Source: Opitutia bacterium (GTDB lineage Bacteria; Verrucomicrobiota; Verrucomicrobiia; Opitutales; Coraliomargaritaceae). From it: a stretch of DNA of 64,000 bases. Made by a program: the position numbers and the translations under genes. Below, piece by piece: positions 53,550-62,667 of the stretch. The notes beneath the pieces are model-generated. The model did no database searches, was not told the DNA's origin, and was given only the letters and a program-made list of their open reading frames with translations. Every line of letters begins with the position of its first letter. The first letter of the stretch is position 1. Where the stretch lies: the NCBI GenBank assembly GCA_029252625.1, contig JAQXBA010000125.1, positions 32,985-96,984 on the forward strand, in the 5' to 3' direction.

Positions 53550-54197
53550 ATGAACATTAACGAACTGACAACCACTCGAGCTTGGACGACACATGCCAAC
53601 ACGCCCGCTGGTATTATGCTAAGAACCAAGCCACTAACGCCCCCTGCCCCCGCAGTCATTGTTGAAGATATCGACAGCGCCTGCTTGCGAGCTCTAGCTG
53701 CAGGCGACTCGATGAGCTTCGCTAGCCTCGTGCAGCGCTGGCAAACTCGCTTAATTAACTTCTTTTACCGCTCCACCCAGAATCGAGCCGACGCTGAAGA
53801 CCTCGCACAGGAGACCTTCCTAGAACTCTACCGCGCTGCGTCGCGCTACACCGCTCGTGGCACCTTCAGCGCCTTCATTTTTACCCTCGCCCGCCGTCGC
53901 TTGATCGACAGCTACCGCAAAAGCTCACGCCGCCCGCTCGACTTCATCGACCCCACCGACTTTGTTATGCAACAGCAATTCGAACAAGCTGATGCCATCG
54001 GCGAGATCGAAGAAGCCTTCCACTTAGCCCTCGCCGCACTTCCCGAGAACCAGCGCAACGCCATTCTGTTACTTCAACAACAAGGCCTCGCATACGACGA
54101 AATTGCTGAAGCACTCAATACAAACCTCAGTTCGGTCAAGACTTGGATACACCGCGCTCGCACACACCTACGCAAAGAACTCAAAGACTTCACTTAA
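53550..54197 (+). CDS. ECF-type RNA polymerase sigma factor
   Basis: A 215-residue sigma-70-family factor with only regions 2 and 4. Region 2 (about 50-115) has FYRSTQNRADAEDLAQETFLELYRAASRY. Region 4 (about 150-205) has LPENQRNAILLLQQQGLAYDEIAEALNTNLSSVKTWIHRARTHLRKEL, a clear helix-turn-helix. The first 40 residues are an unusual polar, Pro/Thr-rich extension; an internal ATG at residue 22 or later would shorten it. It is followed after 55 bases by a small membrane protein that is a candidate anti-sigma factor, and then by a secreted helical protein. A possible self-promoter is GCAACTT (53512) and CGATAG (53533), but this is weak. Confidence 0.92.
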   Translation: MNINELTTTRAWTTHANTPAGIMLRTKPLTPPAPAVIVEDIDSACLRALAAGDSMSFASLVQRWQTRLINFFYRSTQNRADAEDLAQETFLELYRAASRYTARGTFSAFIFTLARRRLIDSYRKSSRRPLDFIDPTDFVMQQQFEQADAIGEIEEAFHLALAALPENQRNAILLLQQQGLAYDEIAEALNTNLSSVKTWIHRARTHLRKELKDFT

Positions 54198-54252
54198 CAC
54201 CACTTTTATACTCTTTCCGGCTTTCAACTTTCATCCCTTCCCACCTCTTCTC

Positions 54253-54645
54253 ATGAAAACAACAGACTCACGCGACTCACTCGACCGCACGATCGACGAC
54301 CTCCTCGCCAGCTGCCCAGTTCAGCCAAGCGACAACTTTGCCGCGCGCGTACTCGCCGCTGCCGACGAGCTACCAGCCGAGAAGTGCCGCAGCAGTCCCG
54401 CCGGGCAATTGCTACGCTTTGCACTGCCGATCGCAGCACTGATCGCAGTCGCCTTTACCCTCGTACGATTTACGCTAACCAAACCCACCGCAGTAGCAGA
54501 CTTAACGCTCAGTGCAGCCGACGCGCAGGAAATATTTCTGCTCGAAGAAGGCCTTGTCGGACTCACTCAACTGAATGACGACAGCCTAAGCGCCGCCCAT
54601 CTACTCAGCACGCTCGACGCACTCACTTTTGAAATCGAATCATGA
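54253..54645 (+). CDS. Putative anti-sigma factor, single-span membrane protein
   Basis: A 130-residue protein with a charged cytoplasmic N-terminal part (SRDSLDRTIDDLLASCPVQPSDNFAARVLAA). One membrane segment at about 57-75 (LLRFALPIAALIAVAFTLVRF) is followed by a short acidic outer part. The topology, size and place after the sigma gene fit an anti-sigma factor, though no zinc or ASD motif is recognisable. The start at ATG 54253 follows the sigma gene by 55 bases. Its stop overlaps the ATG of the next gene by four bases. The leader is pyrimidine-rich with no Shine-Dalgarno. Confidence 0.65.
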   Translation: MKTTDSRDSLDRTIDDLLASCPVQPSDNFAARVLAAADELPAEKCRSSPAGQLLRFALPIAALIAVAFTLVRFTLTKPTAVADLTLSAADAQEIFLLEEGLVGLTQLNDDSLSAAHLLSTLDALTFEIES

Positions 54646-55184
54646 AAACCACGACACTCATTGCTTCACTCTGCTACCTGTTCATTGCAGCCACCTACGC
54701 AGTTGGCCAAAGCGGCCCCGATACGCGCCCCGAAGGAGCGCAGCCACGTGGCTCCAGCGGAGAGTCGCGAATCCTCCAGCACTTGCTGCAAATGGACGAT
54801 GAAGGACTGGCTAATCTGCACCAAACCATCGAGCGCATCCAAAAGATGTCGCCTCAAGAAAAGGCGCAGCTACGCGAGCGTATCGGCAAGATCGATCGCA
54901 TGGCACCTGAAAAAGTCGCCGCTATGCGTAAAAAATATGAAGCAATTCCCAGAGAGCAGCGCGAAGCCATGCGCGAACGCTGGATGGCAATGAGCCCCGA
55001 AGAACACAAAGAATGGCGCCAAAAACTCAAGAAAATGTCCCCCGCAGAACGTAAAGCCGTTTTTGAAGCGCAAGGCTTCCTGGCGCCGCACCCGCATCGA
55101 GACAAAAAAGGCCTGCACGCATTGCGCCCTGCAGACAAGCGATCCTTGTCTGAGAGTGGGACCAAGCCAGATGTAGAACCTTAA
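54642..55184 (+). CDS. Secreted helical protein (DUF3106-like) of the sigma operon
   Basis: A 180-residue exported protein. A signal peptide covers about residues 1-22. The rest is Lys/Arg/Glu/Met-rich helix with a recurring M-x-P-E-x-x-x-x-x-R pattern: KMSPQEKAQLRERI, RMAPEKVAAMRKK, AMSPEEHKEWRQK, KMSPAERKAVFE. This is the style of DUF3106 and of periplasmic Spy/CpxP/CnrX-like helical proteins. It is translationally coupled to the putative anti-sigma gene. A role as periplasmic sensor or chaperone for the sigma pathway is inferred from position only. Confidence 0.75.
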   Translation: MKTTTLIASLCYLFIAATYAVGQSGPDTRPEGAQPRGSSGESRILQHLLQMDDEGLANLHQTIERIQKMSPQEKAQLRERIGKIDRMAPEKVAAMRKKYEAIPREQREAMRERWMAMSPEEHKEWRQKLKKMSPAERKAVFEAQGFLAPHPHRDKKGLHALRPADKRSLSESGTKPDVEP

Positions 55185-55216
55185 AAAAAGAAATTTAAAA
55201 AAATAAAATCGATGGC

Positions 55217-55245
55217 TTGACAGCAGAGGTTTCTGAAACAATCTC
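55217..55245 (+). promoter_or_regulatory. Candidate promoter of the tRNA operon
   Basis: TTGACA at 55217-55222 is a perfect -35 element. At 17 bases the facing hexamer is AATCTC, a poor -10. It is reported because of the good -35 and its place 60 bases ahead of tRNA-Lys. Confidence 0.3.
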
Positions 55246-55282
55246 CGCATCTTCGTTAGTGACTTCGGTCATCAACAAACTT

Positions 55283-55355
<73 letters not shown>

Positions 55356-55360
55356 AGTAG

Positions 55361-55436
<76 letters not shown>

Positions 55437-55441
55437 CTTTT

Positions 55442-55474
55442 AAACCCTTAAGTTTAACGACTTAAGGGTTTTTT
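55442..55474 (+). terminator. Intrinsic terminator of the tRNA operon
   Basis: A 12-bp perfect stem AAACCCTTAAGT / ACTTAAGGGTTT with loop TTAACG is followed by three more T. It lies 5 bases after the CCA end of tRNA-Thr. Confidence 0.93.
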
Positions 55475-55654
55475 CGTGCCCGCAACACGGACTACTCAAT
55501 TGCAAGGAAATGCCCCAAGCATCGCTTCACTTGAACACCCAATGGTGAATGGGCCTCAACACCCTCTGCCCTTTTACAAACAGTTTTCCAAACCTATCAA
55601 CCTTGCGATAAAAATCATAGCTGATTCATACGATGCAAAGCAACCACCTGCAGC

Positions 55655-56068
55655 TTACTCAGCATACTGCTGCAGCCTTTCGGTTTCTTTGTCGATCACC
55701 CACAAGGTCACTGGCAAGTTGTAATGACGAATCAACGCCTTTAGCTGCAGCAGTTGAGTGGTATCGTCTACACCATCTGTAATCAGAATCATACCAGCGC
55801 GTTTGCCGTTTTCGAATGCATAATCCAACGACAAGCCAAGCAATTTTTCCCACTTGTTATCCCAGTCGATCTCGATGGCATGCGTCTCACTGACTAATTC
55901 GTAGCGTGGCGGATCGCTGATAGTTTGCTCGGGCTCGGCGCTAAGCAGTTTCGCCGCAATCGTTTGATAGTGAGTAAGCGGCTGAATCGAGGTACTCGCC
56001 GAGAGACTGAGTAAGGCAAGCAGTAGTGACAGCAGGCCGGTAAAAGCAATTAAGAAGTGGTATCGCAT
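55655..56068 (-). CDS. Secreted hypothetical protein with VWA-like end
   Basis: A 137-residue protein with an N-terminal signal or anchor (LIAFTGLLSLLLALLSLSAS, about 6-25). The C-terminal half (AGMILITDGVDDTTQLLQLKAL, then LPVTLWVID) looks like the second half of a von Willebrand A fold, where LITDG is a landmark. No N-terminal DxSxS MIDAS motif precedes it, so it is either a minimal VWA-like domain or a truncated relative of the Bat proteins encoded at 35-41 kb. It is a single gene on the minus strand between the tRNA terminator and hppA. No family is recognised with certainty. Confidence 0.55.
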   Translation of the reverse strand: MRYHFLIAFTGLLSLLLALLSLSASTSIQPLTHYQTIAAKLLSAEPEQTISDPPRYELVSETHAIEIDWDNKWEKLLGLSLDYAFENGKRAGMILITDGVDDTTQLLQLKALIRHYNLPVTLWVIDKETERLQQYAE

Positions 56069-56239
56069 GACGCCAGAATAATAATCATATTAAGATTAGC
56101 AAGTCGGGGACATAAAAGTCAGTAAGATTGTTGCTAACTAGCCATCTGGAACATGAAAAAAGACAGTATTAGCGCCATGTCCTAAGTAACTTCGCACCCC
56201 AAACAATAGTCGCCCAGCGCTTCGTTCCGCAGCGATCGC

Positions 56240-56272
56240 AAAAAAAAGGACGTTTGCTCGCGCAAACGTCCT
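56240..56272 (-). terminator. Rho-independent terminator of hppA
   Basis: On the minus strand AGGACGTTTGC-GCGA-GCAAACGTCCT forms an 11-bp perfect stem with a GNRA tetraloop, followed by T. It lies just after the hppA stop and is one of the strongest terminators in the window. Confidence 0.95.
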
Positions 56273-56308
56273 CTCAGTAAAATCGAGACTGAGTCACTGC
56301 CCTGCCAC

Positions 56309-58312
56309 CTACAGAAGCGGCGCAATCACTAGACTCACAATGGCCATCACGTTGATCAAGATATTCATCGAAGGTCCGGACGTATCCTTGAACGGATCTC
56401 CAACGGTATCGCCGACCACACAGGCGCGGTGCGCTTCCGAGTTTTTGCCGCCACAGTTGCCTTGTTCGACAAATTTCTTAGCATTGTCCCAAGCACCACC
56501 ACTATTAGCCATCATCAGCGCTAGGAGCACGCCGCTAAGAAGCGCACCGACCAGCGCACCACCGAGTGTTTCTGGGCCGAGACCGAAACCGATCGCGACG
56601 GGCGCGAGAATCGCAATCGAAGCTGGCAGCACCATACGCTTGAGCGCCGCATTAGTCGCAATATCGATACAACGATTCGAATCTGGCTTGGCATTGCCAT
56701 CCAGCAAGCCGGGTATCTCACGAAACTGGCGACGTATTTCTTCAATCATTTCCTGCGCCGCATCGCCGACCGAATCCATGGTGATCGCGGCAACTAAAAA
56801 TGGGCATAGGCCGCCCAAGAAAACACCTGTCAGCACTTTGGGGTCAGACAACAGCAGAGCGAAGTCGACGTGGTACGAACGCACCACATTGACGTATGCC
56901 GCGATGATCGCCAGCGCCGCCAGTGATGCCGCACCAATTGCAAAGCCCTTACCAATTGCCGCAGTCGTATTACCAACTTCATCAAGCGAGTCAGTGATCT
57001 CGCGCACTTCCTGACCGAGACCCGCCATTTGCGCAATACCACCGGCATTGTCAGCAATCGGACCGTATGCATCGATACTCATCGTGATCCCGATAGTTGC
57101 CAACATACCCACTGCAGCAATACCAACACCATAGAGGCCAGCCATTGAACTCGCGCCGAGCAACACTAGCGCAACCACCGCCAGAGGAATCGCCACCGAC
57201 TGTAAGCCCACCGCCACGCCGCGAATCATCACCGTCGCAACGCCGGTCAAACCAGCCTTGGCGATCGAGCGCATCGGGCTACCACCAGTATAAAACTCAG
57301 TCGATAAACCAATTGCAATGCCGCCAACCGAACCAGCAACGACACACAACCAGACGTTCATCGAGATGCCGAGTAAAGTCACTACCGCGATCGCCGCTAG
57401 AATGAAAATAAACGCAGCGCTCATGGTCCCAGTGCGCAGTGCCTTGGCGGGATCTTTCGAAGCCGATAACCAGACGATGCCGATGCCACTGAAGGAACAC
57501 AGCAAACCAGTCGCAGCGAGTGCCAGTGGTAGGAAAATCAGTGCGTGAGCGGTTTCAGCGAGTGCTTCGACTTGCCCAAGCGCGAGGGTCGCGGCGATCG
57601 CCATCGACGCGATCATGGCGTTACAATACGACTCAAAAAGGTCCGAACCCATTCCCGCGACGTCGCCGACATTATCGCCGACGTTGTCCGCAATCACACC
57701 CGGATTGCGTGGATCATCCTCAGGAATACCCGCTTCCACCTTACCGACCAAGTCAGCACCCACGTCCGCCGCCTTGGTAAAAATACCACCGCCGACACGG
57801 AAGAAAATAGCCACCAACGAGCCACCCATTGCGAAGCCGTGGATGATGTGAATGTCGGTCTTGCTGCCACCAAAGAACAGGAACAGACCACCGACGCCGA
57901 GCAAGCCCATTGATGCGACAGTCAGACCCATGATCGAGCCACCAAAGAAGGCGGTTGTCAGGGCACGCGCAGCACCATGTTCGCTGGCAGCCAGTGCCGT
58001 ACGGACGTTCGCCTTAGTCGCAGTGAACATACCAATTACACCCGCCATCGAGGAGCACAACGCACCCAGGAAAAACGCCAGGGCCTCGTAGGGGTCTTTC
58101 AAAATCAGCAGTCCGCCGACTAACACCGTAAAGCCGCCAAGGATGAAGAGTTCACGGCGCATGAAGAGCATCGCACCTTGATGAATCTGTAGGGCAATCG
58201 CGGCCACATCGCCGCTACCACCAGATTGTTTCATGATGTTGCGAAAAATAATTCCGGCAACGAGAAGGCCAACCACACCAAGGGCAGGCACGAATAATTC
58301 AATTACATTCAT
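56309..58312 (-). CDS. hppA: Membrane-bound ion-pumping pyrophosphatase, K+-dependent type
   Basis: A 667-residue inner-membrane protein with many membrane segments that hydrolyses pyrophosphate and pumps H+ or Na+. The substrate-binding loop [35 protein letters not shown] (about 180-215) is complete, and the C-terminal acidic/Lys motifs ([29 protein letters not shown]) are intact. In the cation-selectivity segment it has [14 protein letters not shown], with Ala and Gly where K+-independent enzymes have Lys and Thr. This marks the K+-dependent class, which contains both Na+ and H+ pumps. It follows a gene of unknown function by 18 bases and ends at a strong terminator. Confidence 0.96.
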   Translation of the reverse strand: MNVIELFVPALGVVGLLVAGIIFRNIMKQSGGSGDVAAIALQIHQGAMLFMRRELFILGGFTVLVGGLLILKDPYEALAFFLGALCSSMAGVIGMFTATKANVRTALAASEHGAARALTTAFFGGSIMGLTVASMGLLGVGGLFLFFGGSKTDIHIIHGFAMGGSLVAIFFRVGGGIFTKAADVGADLVGKVEAGIPEDDPRNPGVIADNVGDNVGDVAGMGSDLFESYCNAMIASMAIAATLALGQVEALAETAHALIFLPLALAATGLLCSFSGIGIVWLSASKDPAKALRTGTMSAAFIFILAAIAVVTLLGISMNVWLCVVAGSVGGIAIGLSTEFYTGGSPMRSIAKAGLTGVATVMIRGVAVGLQSVAIPLAVVALVLLGASSMAGLYGVGIAAVGMLATIGITMSIDAYGPIADNAGGIAQMAGLGQEVREITDSLDEVGNTTAAIGKGFAIGAASLAALAIIAAYVNVVRSYHVDFALLLSDPKVLTGVFLGGLCPFLVAAITMDSVGDAAQEMIEEIRRQFREIPGLLDGNAKPDSNRCIDIATNAALKRMVLPASIAILAPVAIGFGLGPETLGGALVGALLSGVLLALMMANSGGAWDNAKKFVEQGNCGGKNSEAHRACVVGDTVGDPFKDTSGPSMNILINVMAIVSLVIAPLL

Positions 58313-58330
58313 AAATATAGACTTAGCAGA

Positions 58331-59107
58331 TTAGTAGCGCGCGCTGGTTTCGGCAGAATTCCACCAGCGATTATGCTCACCAAGGAGTGCATCCTTGTCA
58401 GGCATCGGGTAGTACAGGAACTCTTCCTGGTCGCCGATGTAGAAACCGTTTTGCACCATGTAATAAATAATATCCGGACGCGTGCCGCGCCGCTCGATCT
58501 TAGTCTTCTTACCGCCATCACTATCGAGCGATCCCAGGCAGGATCGCAGATGGCTGATCGATGGGTACGGCAAGTTACTGACTTTACCGTTTTCTGGATC
58601 GTCCGCAAGATTGCCCAGCTGCATGTCCGCAAAAGCGATCTTAGGCATGTACAGTGGGTTGTCGGCATGCGTCACATACTGACAAAATTCACGCGGCTCC
58701 AAAGTGCTGACCACACGTGGGCCGACCGGACAAACTTCCTGATACATAAAGCGCGCGCGGTCGCTTTGCGGCTGGTATTGCCCTTGCTGAAGCGTCAGCA
58801 CCAAGCCGTCCTTCGTCGCTAAGTGCAAATCACCCAGCGCACTGAGTGGCACCCGCTCTAAGACACGATAAATCGAGACATAAGCAGAACGCCGTGGCGA
58901 CCCGTCGCTATGTTCGCTACAGCGCGAGCGCGCTATGTCCATTTGTAATCCAGCAATATCAATATTGGGGTCAACGCTGAGAAAAATAGCGTGTGAGCTG
59001 GATTGTTTTTGGTCGCCAATGGCGAGGTATTTTCCGAATTGCTGCGGCGGCAGCATCGAAAAAATCAATGCTTCCGGAGTAAACGACAAGTAGAGATACT
59101 GAGACAT
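58331..59107 (-). CDS. Protein of unknown function, cotranscribed with hppA
   Basis: A 258-residue soluble protein that I do not recognise. It opens MSQYLYLSFTPEALIFSMLPPQQFGKYLAIG, with no cleaved signal or membrane segment. The middle is rich in short beta-like stretches (LHLATKDGLVLTLQQGQYQP). The C-terminal third has aromatic-rich pieces (IIYYMVQNGFYIGDQEEFLYYPMP). Four cysteines are scattered without a metal-binding pattern. The stop lies 18 bases before the hppA start, so the two are very likely cotranscribed. A link to pyrophosphate or ion homeostasis is inferred from position only. Confidence 0.75.
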   Translation of the reverse strand: MSQYLYLSFTPEALIFSMLPPQQFGKYLAIGDQKQSSSHAIFLSVDPNIDIAGLQMDIARSRCSEHSDGSPRRSAYVSIYRVLERVPLSALGDLHLATKDGLVLTLQQGQYQPQSDRARFMYQEVCPVGPRVVSTLEPREFCQYVTHADNPLYMPKIAFADMQLGNLADDPENGKVSNLPYPSISHLRSCLGSLDSDGGKKTKIERRGTRPDIIYYMVQNGFYIGDQEEFLYYPMPDKDALLGEHNRWWNSAETSARY

Positions 59108-59663
59108 AATTGGGGTATTAATGTGAGCGTGTAGACGCTAGAATGTGTTACAAGACATACAATTTTGATAATATAAACATCTTGCAAGTCATAACTTTTT
59201 ATAACGCTTGTAAGTTGGTACGTTTCGCCTCTCGAATCAATTACAATTGGCCCATTTTAATATTTTTGAATACAAGTCTCACCACTGCGCTTTCTCCTGT
59301 CTAGTCGCTTGGCATCTACGCGTAACCACCACATACTTTACTGCTGTTGAAGGATCCAACTGTGATTCCCTACGGATTCACCCTACTCTAAAAATGACTA
59401 AAAAATATATGCCCTCCGCGCTGAAAATGCCCCAAACGACGCAGTCAACCAATGGCGCCCCACAAGCTTGCAAATTTAAATTCCCTGTAAATGAACGCCT
59501 GATTCCCGCCCTAGGGTAGTTTTTTAGTTTTATAAGCTCTACTTTACACGTTTAAATGTCACCTATGCATTGATTTTATCTGCGCTGAACCAATAAGATT
59601 GGAGTTATATAACCAGCGCGGGCAATCTATCGACCAACCGTTTAATTTTTTTGTAGTTTTCGC
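59108..59663. other. Long divergent intergenic region before hsdM
   Basis: This 556-base AT-rich region separates the minus-strand unknown gene from hsdM. A 41-codon open frame at 59394-59519 has no coding support. A weak promoter-like pair (TTGATT near 59572 and TAAGAT near 59596) may serve hsdM. No direct-repeat array, tRNA or att-like site was seen. Confidence 0.5.
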
Positions 59664-61223
59664 ATGCCAGCCAAGAAATCTAAATCTTTCGAGGAAACCC
59701 TCTGGGATACCGCCAATAAGCTGCGCGGCTCTGTCGAGTCATCGGAATATAAACACGTCGTCCTCTCGCTGATCTTCCTGAAATTTGTTGCCAACAAATT
59801 CGAGCAGCGCCGCGCCGAACTCGAGGCCGAGGGCAAGATGGACGACCTCGACATGGTCGAGTGCTACTCCATGCAGAATGTCTTCTACCTACCGAAGACC
59901 TCCCGCTGGTCTTACATTCTGCAGCATGCCAAACAACGCGACATCGCTCTCAAGGTCGACGCCGCCCTCACCGCAGTCGAAAACAGCAATGCCTCGCTCA
60001 AGGGCGCCTTGCCAAACAACTACTTCTCCCGCCTCGGGCTAGAGAGCAGCAAGCTCGCCGCTCTGATCGATGCGATCAACAACATCGACACTGTCGAGGA
60101 CCAAGCGCAGGACACCGTCGGCCGGGTCTATGAATACTTCCTCGGCAAGTTCGCCGCCTCCGAGAGCAAGCTGGGAGGCGAGTACTACACCCCGAAGTGC
60201 GTGGTCAATCTGATCGCTGAAATGATCGAGCCCTACCGCGGCAAAATCTACGATCCCTGCTGCGGCTCCGGCGGGATGTTCGTGCAGTCGCTCAAGTTTG
60301 TCGAAAGCCATCACGGCAACACCCAAGACATCTCCGTCTACGGACAGGAGTTCACCGCCACCTCTTACAAACTGGCCAAGATGAACCTCGCCGTGCGTGG
60401 CATCTCCGGCAACCTCGGCGCAGTCCCCGCCGATACTTTTTTTAAAGATCAGCACCCCGACCTAAAGGCCGACTACATTATGGCCAATCCCCCCTTCAAC
60501 CTGAAGGACTGGCGCGGCCCCGACCAACTCGTCCACGACCAACGCTGGAACGGCTACGAGACTCCGCCCACCGGCAATGCCAATTACGCTTGGATTCTCC
60601 ACATGGTCAGCAAACTCTCGGATAACGGCGTCGCCGGCTTAGTCCTCGCCAACGTCTCGATGTCGACCAACAACAAAGACGAAAGCGAAATCCGCCGCAA
60701 GATGATCGAGAACGACCTAGTCGACTGCATGATCGCCCTGCCTGGCCAACTCTTTTACACGACACAGATCCCCGTCTGCCTGTGGTTCCTGACTAAAAAC
60801 AAGCAGCTCGACATCGAGCGCGGCTACCGTAATCGCCAAGGCGAGACCCTGTTCATCGATGCTCGCAAGGTCGGCTCTATGATCGACCGCACCCACAAGG
60901 AACTCGATGCCGACGACGTCGCGACCATCGCCAAGACCTACCACACTTGGCGCTCAGCAGGTAGCAGCGATGCTCCCTCATCGCCATCCTACAAAGACCA
61001 GCTCGGCTACTGCAAATCCGCCACGCTTGAAGATATTCGCTCGCACGACTACGCGCTCAGCCCGGGGCGCTATGTGGGCGCAGTAGCGCTCGCAGATGAT
61101 GGCATTCCGTTCGAGAGCAAGATGACCGAATTGAGTGCAAGCCTTTGTGCGCAGATGCAAGAGTCTGCGAAACTGGATCAGGTGATACGGAAAAACTTAG
61201 AGGACTTAGGATATGCTAAGTGA
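59664..61223 (+). CDS. hsdM: Type I restriction-modification DNA methyltransferase subunit M
   Basis: Adenine-N6 methyltransferase subunit that works with HsdS. The 519 residues have the N-terminal HsdM helical domain (SFEETLWDTANKLRGSVESSEYKHVVLSLIFLKFV), the AdoMet motif I DPCCGSGGMF near 206-215 and the catalytic NPPF near 275, preceded by the typical GGEYYTPKCVV. The gene is visibly richer in G and C, mainly C at third positions, than most neighbours, which suggests acquisition. hsdS overlaps its end by 11 bases. No hsdR is present in the window. The start at ATG 59664 gives a normal N-terminus; no Shine-Dalgarno is seen. Confidence 0.96.
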   Translation: MPAKKSKSFEETLWDTANKLRGSVESSEYKHVVLSLIFLKFVANKFEQRRAELEAEGKMDDLDMVECYSMQNVFYLPKTSRWSYILQHAKQRDIALKVDAALTAVENSNASLKGALPNNYFSRLGLESSKLAALIDAINNIDTVEDQAQDTVGRVYEYFLGKFAASESKLGGEYYTPKCVVNLIAEMIEPYRGKIYDPCCGSGGMFVQSLKFVESHHGNTQDISVYGQEFTATSYKLAKMNLAVRGISGNLGAVPADTFFKDQHPDLKADYIMANPPFNLKDWRGPDQLVHDQRWNGYETPPTGNANYAWILHMVSKLSDNGVAGLVLANVSMSTNNKDESEIRRKMIENDLVDCMIALPGQLFYTTQIPVCLWFLTKNKQLDIERGYRNRQGETLFIDARKVGSMIDRTHKELDADDVATIAKTYHTWRSAGSSDAPSSPSYKDQLGYCKSATLEDIRSHDYALSPGRYVGAVALADDGIPFESKMTELSASLCAQMQESAKLDQVIRKNLEDLGYAK

Positions 61224-62499
61224 GTGGACCAAAACCACGCTTGAAGCATTATCCCGCAGTGTTTCCTACGGATACACTGAAAGTGCGTCTTCGGATCAGG
61301 TCGGCCCACACTTCCTTCGAATTACTGACATCCAAAACGGCGTAGTAGATTGGGGCTCAGTTCCCTATTGTCCCATCTCCGATAAAGACCATTTAAAATA
61401 CAAATTAAAGGACGGAGATATCGTCGTCGCTCGAACCGGGAATAGCACCGGCGAGAACTACTTTTTTGAAGGCGATCATGATGCAGTCTTTGCGTCTTAT
61501 TTGATCAGATTCGCTATCGATGAGACTTTAGCCCTGCCAAAGTTCGTCTGGTATTCAATGCGCTCGCCAAACTGGTGGGAATTCGTCAATCAGTCCAAAA
61601 CTGGATCTGCGCAGGCAGGCGCAAATGCTAAAGTTCTGGGGCGTTTCCCAATCGATCTACCCCCCCTCTCCGAGCAACGCAGGATCGCTCACATCTTGGC
61701 CAGCTTGGATGACAAGATTGAGTTAAATCGGCGTATGAATGCCACGCTCAAAGGGATGGCGCAGGCGCTGTTTAAAAGCTGGTTTGTCGACTTTGACCCA
61801 GTCATCGACAATGCCCTGGCAGCCGGCAAGCCGATCCCCGAGGAACTCGCGGCGCGCGTCGAAGTTCGCCGCCAAGCACTCGCCAACGGCAGCGCCGATC
61901 GCGAAGCCGCCAAACTCTTTCCCGACGCATTCCTAAAAAGCGAAGCTTTCGGATGGATTCCGGCAGGCTGGAATATCCACAAAATAAGGGAGGTCGCCGA
62001 TCTTACTTGGGGTGACACTAAGGTAACTAAAAAGTCCTACACTGCAGCGGGCTACACCGCATACAGCGCGAAAGGCCCCGACGGATTTTTGTCTTATTAT
62101 GATTTTGATCAAATTGGGATTGTTCTAAGCGCGATTGGATCCAACTCAGGCCAGAGCTTTTTGGCGCATGGTAAATGGTCTTGTATTAAAAATACGATTC
62201 GCTTGTGGGCGAAAGACAGCGATGATATTACGTATTATCTTTATCACGTTGTCTCAGCGCCGATGTTCTGGCCACTCAGGGGATCGGCGCAGCCCTTCAT
62301 TTCGCAGTCAGATGCACGTAACTGTCGCCTCTTATTTCCAGACCGCGCGATCATCAGCGAATTTGGATCAATCGTGGCCGGCCTGTATCGCAAGACCTGG
62401 GAGGACGAATCTCAAACTGTCACCTTGAGCCAGCTCCGCGACACCCTGCTGCCTAAACTCATTGCTGGCGAACTCAGCACCAGCGCCTGCCACACTTAG
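61213..62499 (+). CDS. hsdS: Type I restriction-modification specificity subunit S
   Basis: Determines the DNA target of the HsdM complex. The 428 residues have two target-recognition domains, about 1-155 and 252-395. Each is followed by a conserved helical spacer: the first contains LPPLSEQRRIAHILASLDDKIELNRRMNATL and the second is near the C-terminus. The central linker DFDPVIDNALAAGKPIPEELAARVEVRRQAL is typical of the family. The base composition changes along the gene: both recognition domains are AT-richer and the central spacer is GC-rich. It overlaps hsdM by 11 bases and has an AGGAT-like Shine-Dalgarno inside the hsdM end. Confidence 0.94.
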   Translation: MLSEWTKTTLEALSRSVSYGYTESASSDQVGPHFLRITDIQNGVVDWGSVPYCPISDKDHLKYKLKDGDIVVARTGNSTGENYFFEGDHDAVFASYLIRFAIDETLALPKFVWYSMRSPNWWEFVNQSKTGSAQAGANAKVLGRFPIDLPPLSEQRRIAHILASLDDKIELNRRMNATLKGMAQALFKSWFVDFDPVIDNALAAGKPIPEELAARVEVRRQALANGSADREAAKLFPDAFLKSEAFGWIPAGWNIHKIREVADLTWGDTKVTKKSYTAAGYTAYSAKGPDGFLSYYDFDQIGIVLSAIGSNSGQSFLAHGKWSCIKNTIRLWAKDSDDITYYLYHVVSAPMFWPLRGSAQPFISQSDARNCRLLFPDRAIISEFGSIVAGLYRKTWEDESQTVTLSQLRDTLLPKLIAGELSTSACHT

Positions 62500-62563
62500 T
62501 CGCCTCCACACAGGTGCTGCCAGCCGCATGCAAACAAAAATGCAAGTTGTGAGCAGCAATACA

Positions 62564-62592
62564 TTGACCAGCGCATAGGACACTACTAAAAA
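62564..62592 (+). promoter_or_regulatory. Candidate sigma-70 promoter of the HMA gene
   Basis: TTGACC at 62564-62569 and TAAAAA at 62587-62592 are separated by 17 bases, with a start expected near 62600 and a leader of about 70 bases before the ATG at 62668. Five of six and four of six positions match consensus. Confidence 0.4.
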
Positions 62593-62667
62593 TAAACAAA
62601 TTGGCCACCATCATTGCGAAGCTTTTCCCTGCTAATCGTAACCCGGTGCTGTATTTTTAGCCTCTCC

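Noticed and set aside
59394..59519. 41-codon open frame in the hsdM upstream region
   Set aside because: No ribosome-binding site, no recognisable motif and no operon partner; open length is expected by chance.
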